A stretch of 64,000 nucleotides of DNA from NCBI RefSeq assembly GCF_000423405.1, contig NZ_AUHX01000001.1:434001-498000 (forward strand), given 5' to 3'. The stretch is from Mesonia mobilis DSM 19841. GTDB taxonomy: Bacteria > Bacteroidota > Bacteroidia > Flavobacteriales > Flavobacteriaceae. Each line of letters starts with the position of its first letter. The first letter of the stretch is position 1. Made by a program: the position numbers and the translations under genes. Below, in pieces: positions 63,001-64,000 of the stretch. The notes beneath the pieces were generated by a model, which worked only from the letters and a program-made list of their open reading frames with translations, searched no databases and was not told the DNA's origin.

Positions 63001-64000
63001 GTGGGTAAAAAGGTGGGTAGAAAAATGACAATAAAAATAGAACGTTTCTTCGATAAGATTTTTGAAAATAGGATGTTTAAGATTTCATCTGTTTATGTAT
63101 TAGGAATCTTAATGTTCTATTTAGCATCATCTACAGTTAATAGAATAATTTCTAAATATTTTACTATCGATGAAAAGCTAATATTACAAATTCCTAAATT
63201 TATTTTTGTTGTTTTATTTGCTGTAGCTGTAATGTATATTTTATACAAAATAGCTTTAAAAAAGTATCAGCCTTCAATCTTTTTGATTCATTCATTAGTT
63301 GCGTCTAGCTTGATTTATGTAGTATTGAAGTGGGGAATTGATAAAGATGGATGGGACTTCATATTATTTTCTTCAAAATTATTCTACGTTGACTTTTTAG
63401 GAGTATTGTTAGTTCTTGCAATTATACTGACTGTTATAAATTTATTAAGTAAAAAAGAGCTTGAAAGAAAGCCTAATCCGTTTATCTCTGATGACCCTGT
63501 TTTATTAAAAGGCGATGACAAGTTAAACTACCACAAAAGAGCGGCAAAAATTGTCGAATATTTAGAAAGATCAAACTTTAAAAATTCATTTACAATTGGA
63601 ATTGTTGGTCCTTGGGGTAATGGTAAATCAAGTTTGATTAGCCTAATTGAAGAGAAGTTAGAAGAGAAAAGTAATGAACATACAATTCATTTAAAGTTTT
63701 TACCATATCTAAATCACAGCGAAACTGATATTATTTCAGAGTTTTTCAAACAGTTAAGTACCGAAATAAATAAGTATAGTGGGAGATTGTCAAATCAATT
63801 TTTGAGTTATTCTGATAAGCTTTTAAAACTGTACAAGAATAAAAGTATTTCTGAATTCTTTAAACCTAATTCGAGTATATTTTCTGATTCTTCTTCTTAC
63901 GATACTTATAAAAAAATTAATGATACTTTAAATCTATTAGACAAGAAATATATAGTATTTATAGATGATCTTGATAGACTTTCAAATAGTGAAGTTTTAC
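63001..64000 (+). CDS. KAP-type P-loop NTPase, N-terminal part (cut by window end)
   Basis: The frame runs from a GTG at 63001, the base after the AlbA_2 stop, or from an ATG at 63025, to the window end. Four membrane helices lie in the first 135 residues (SSVYVLGILMFYLAS, FIFVVLFAVAVMYIL, SLVASSLIYVV, FLGVLLVLAIILTVI). Then come Walker A GPWGNGKSS and Walker B IVFIDDLDRLS. KAP NTPases are membrane-linked and occur in several anti-phage loci. Pairing with the AlbA_2 gene suggests a joint function. Confidence 0.85.
   Translation, partial: MGKKVGRKMTIKIERFFDKIFENRMFKISSVYVLGILMFYLASSTVNRIISKYFTIDEKLILQIPKFIFVVLFAVAVMYILYKIALKKYQPSIFLIHSLVASSLIYVVLKWGIDKDGWDFILFSSKLFYVDFLGVLLVLAIILTVINLLSKKELERKPNPFISDDPVLLKGDDKLNYHKRAAKIVEYLERSNFKNSFTIGIVGPWGNGKSSLISLIEEKLEEKSNEHTIHLKFLPYLNHSETDIISEFFKQLSTEINKYSGRLSNQFLSYSDKLLKLYKNKSISEFFKPNSSIFSDSSSYDTYKKINDTLNLLDKKYIVFIDDLDRLSNSEVL

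Noticed and set aside
1-64000. CRISPR array, rRNA genes or intact insertion sequence
   Set aside because: I saw no regularly spaced repeats, no rRNA-like segments, and only a truncated IS256-type end without inverted repeats.

Overview
The window is AT-rich chromosomal DNA from a member of the Bacteroidota, most likely a marine or soil Flavobacteriaceae. Evidence: SusC/SusD outer-membrane pairs, RteC, Bacteroides-type Tra proteins (TraE, F, G, I, J, K, M, N), BfmA/BtgA-type mobilisation genes, TAnnTTTG promoter elements, and Flavobacterium-like protein composition. I worked from the sequence alone, so family names are by recognised motifs and not by database hits.

Region 1 (1-14.5 kb) looks like ordinary chromosome. 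It holds the N-terminal part of a TamB-like protein (minus), a candidate structured RNA, a two-component pair (TPR-containing histidine kinase plus NarL-type regulator), a large phosphoesterase-like/beta-barrel fusion protein, and a thiamine salvage operon thiM-thiE-thiD-tenA behind a clear TPP riboswitch. A WrbA-like flavoprotein and a small protein of unknown function follow.

Region 2 begins at about 14.53 kb with a fragment resembling a tRNA 3' end, which I read as one attachment site of an integrative conjugative element (ICE). It runs past the right end of the window. The transfer genes are split into two blocks: the secretion channel operon with its regulators (traE-traN, DnaC-like ATPase, helix-turn-helix proteins, rteC; 14.9-24.6 kb) and the DNA-processing block (coupling protein, relaxase-like protein, BfmA-like protein, putative oriT, RadC-like protein, SSB; 55.5-60.1 kb).

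Between these blocks lies cargo. (a) 24.7-34.2 kb: an AraC-type regulator, a MauE/DoxX-like membrane protein, a tiny secreted DUF6520-like protein, and a divergent SusC-SusD-M16 peptidase operon. (b) 34.6-44.9 kb: a DNA phosphorothioation locus dndC-dndD-dndE continuing into an Mrr-type nuclease, a membrane protein and a DGQHR (DndB-like) protein. An XRE repressor, a second and larger DGQHR protein and a DUF2971 protein face it. No DndFGH is seen. (c) 45.6-55.4 kb: a yard of orphan Rhs C-terminal toxin modules, presumed immunity genes and decayed fragments, with a frameshifted tyrosine recombinase and an IS256 remnant.

The right end (60.1-64 kb) holds a roughly 280-bp imperfect inverted repeat upstream of ssb, a decayed second copy of the element's own DnaC-like ATPase (evidence of accretion of two related elements), and an AlbA_2/Schlafen-like ATP-binding protein followed by a KAP-type P-loop NTPase cut by the window end. 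Several frame breaks fall in homopolymer runs (44996, 45179, 45663, 51796) and could be assembly errors or true decay.

The best candidates for something undescribed are the dndCDE-Mrr-membrane-DGQHR arrangement with its opposing DGQHR/DUF2971 unit, the MauE-DUF6520-SusCD-M16 cassette, the Rhs module with an OmpA-like tail, and three folded intergenic elements (3588-3704, 34626-34734, 60126-60404).
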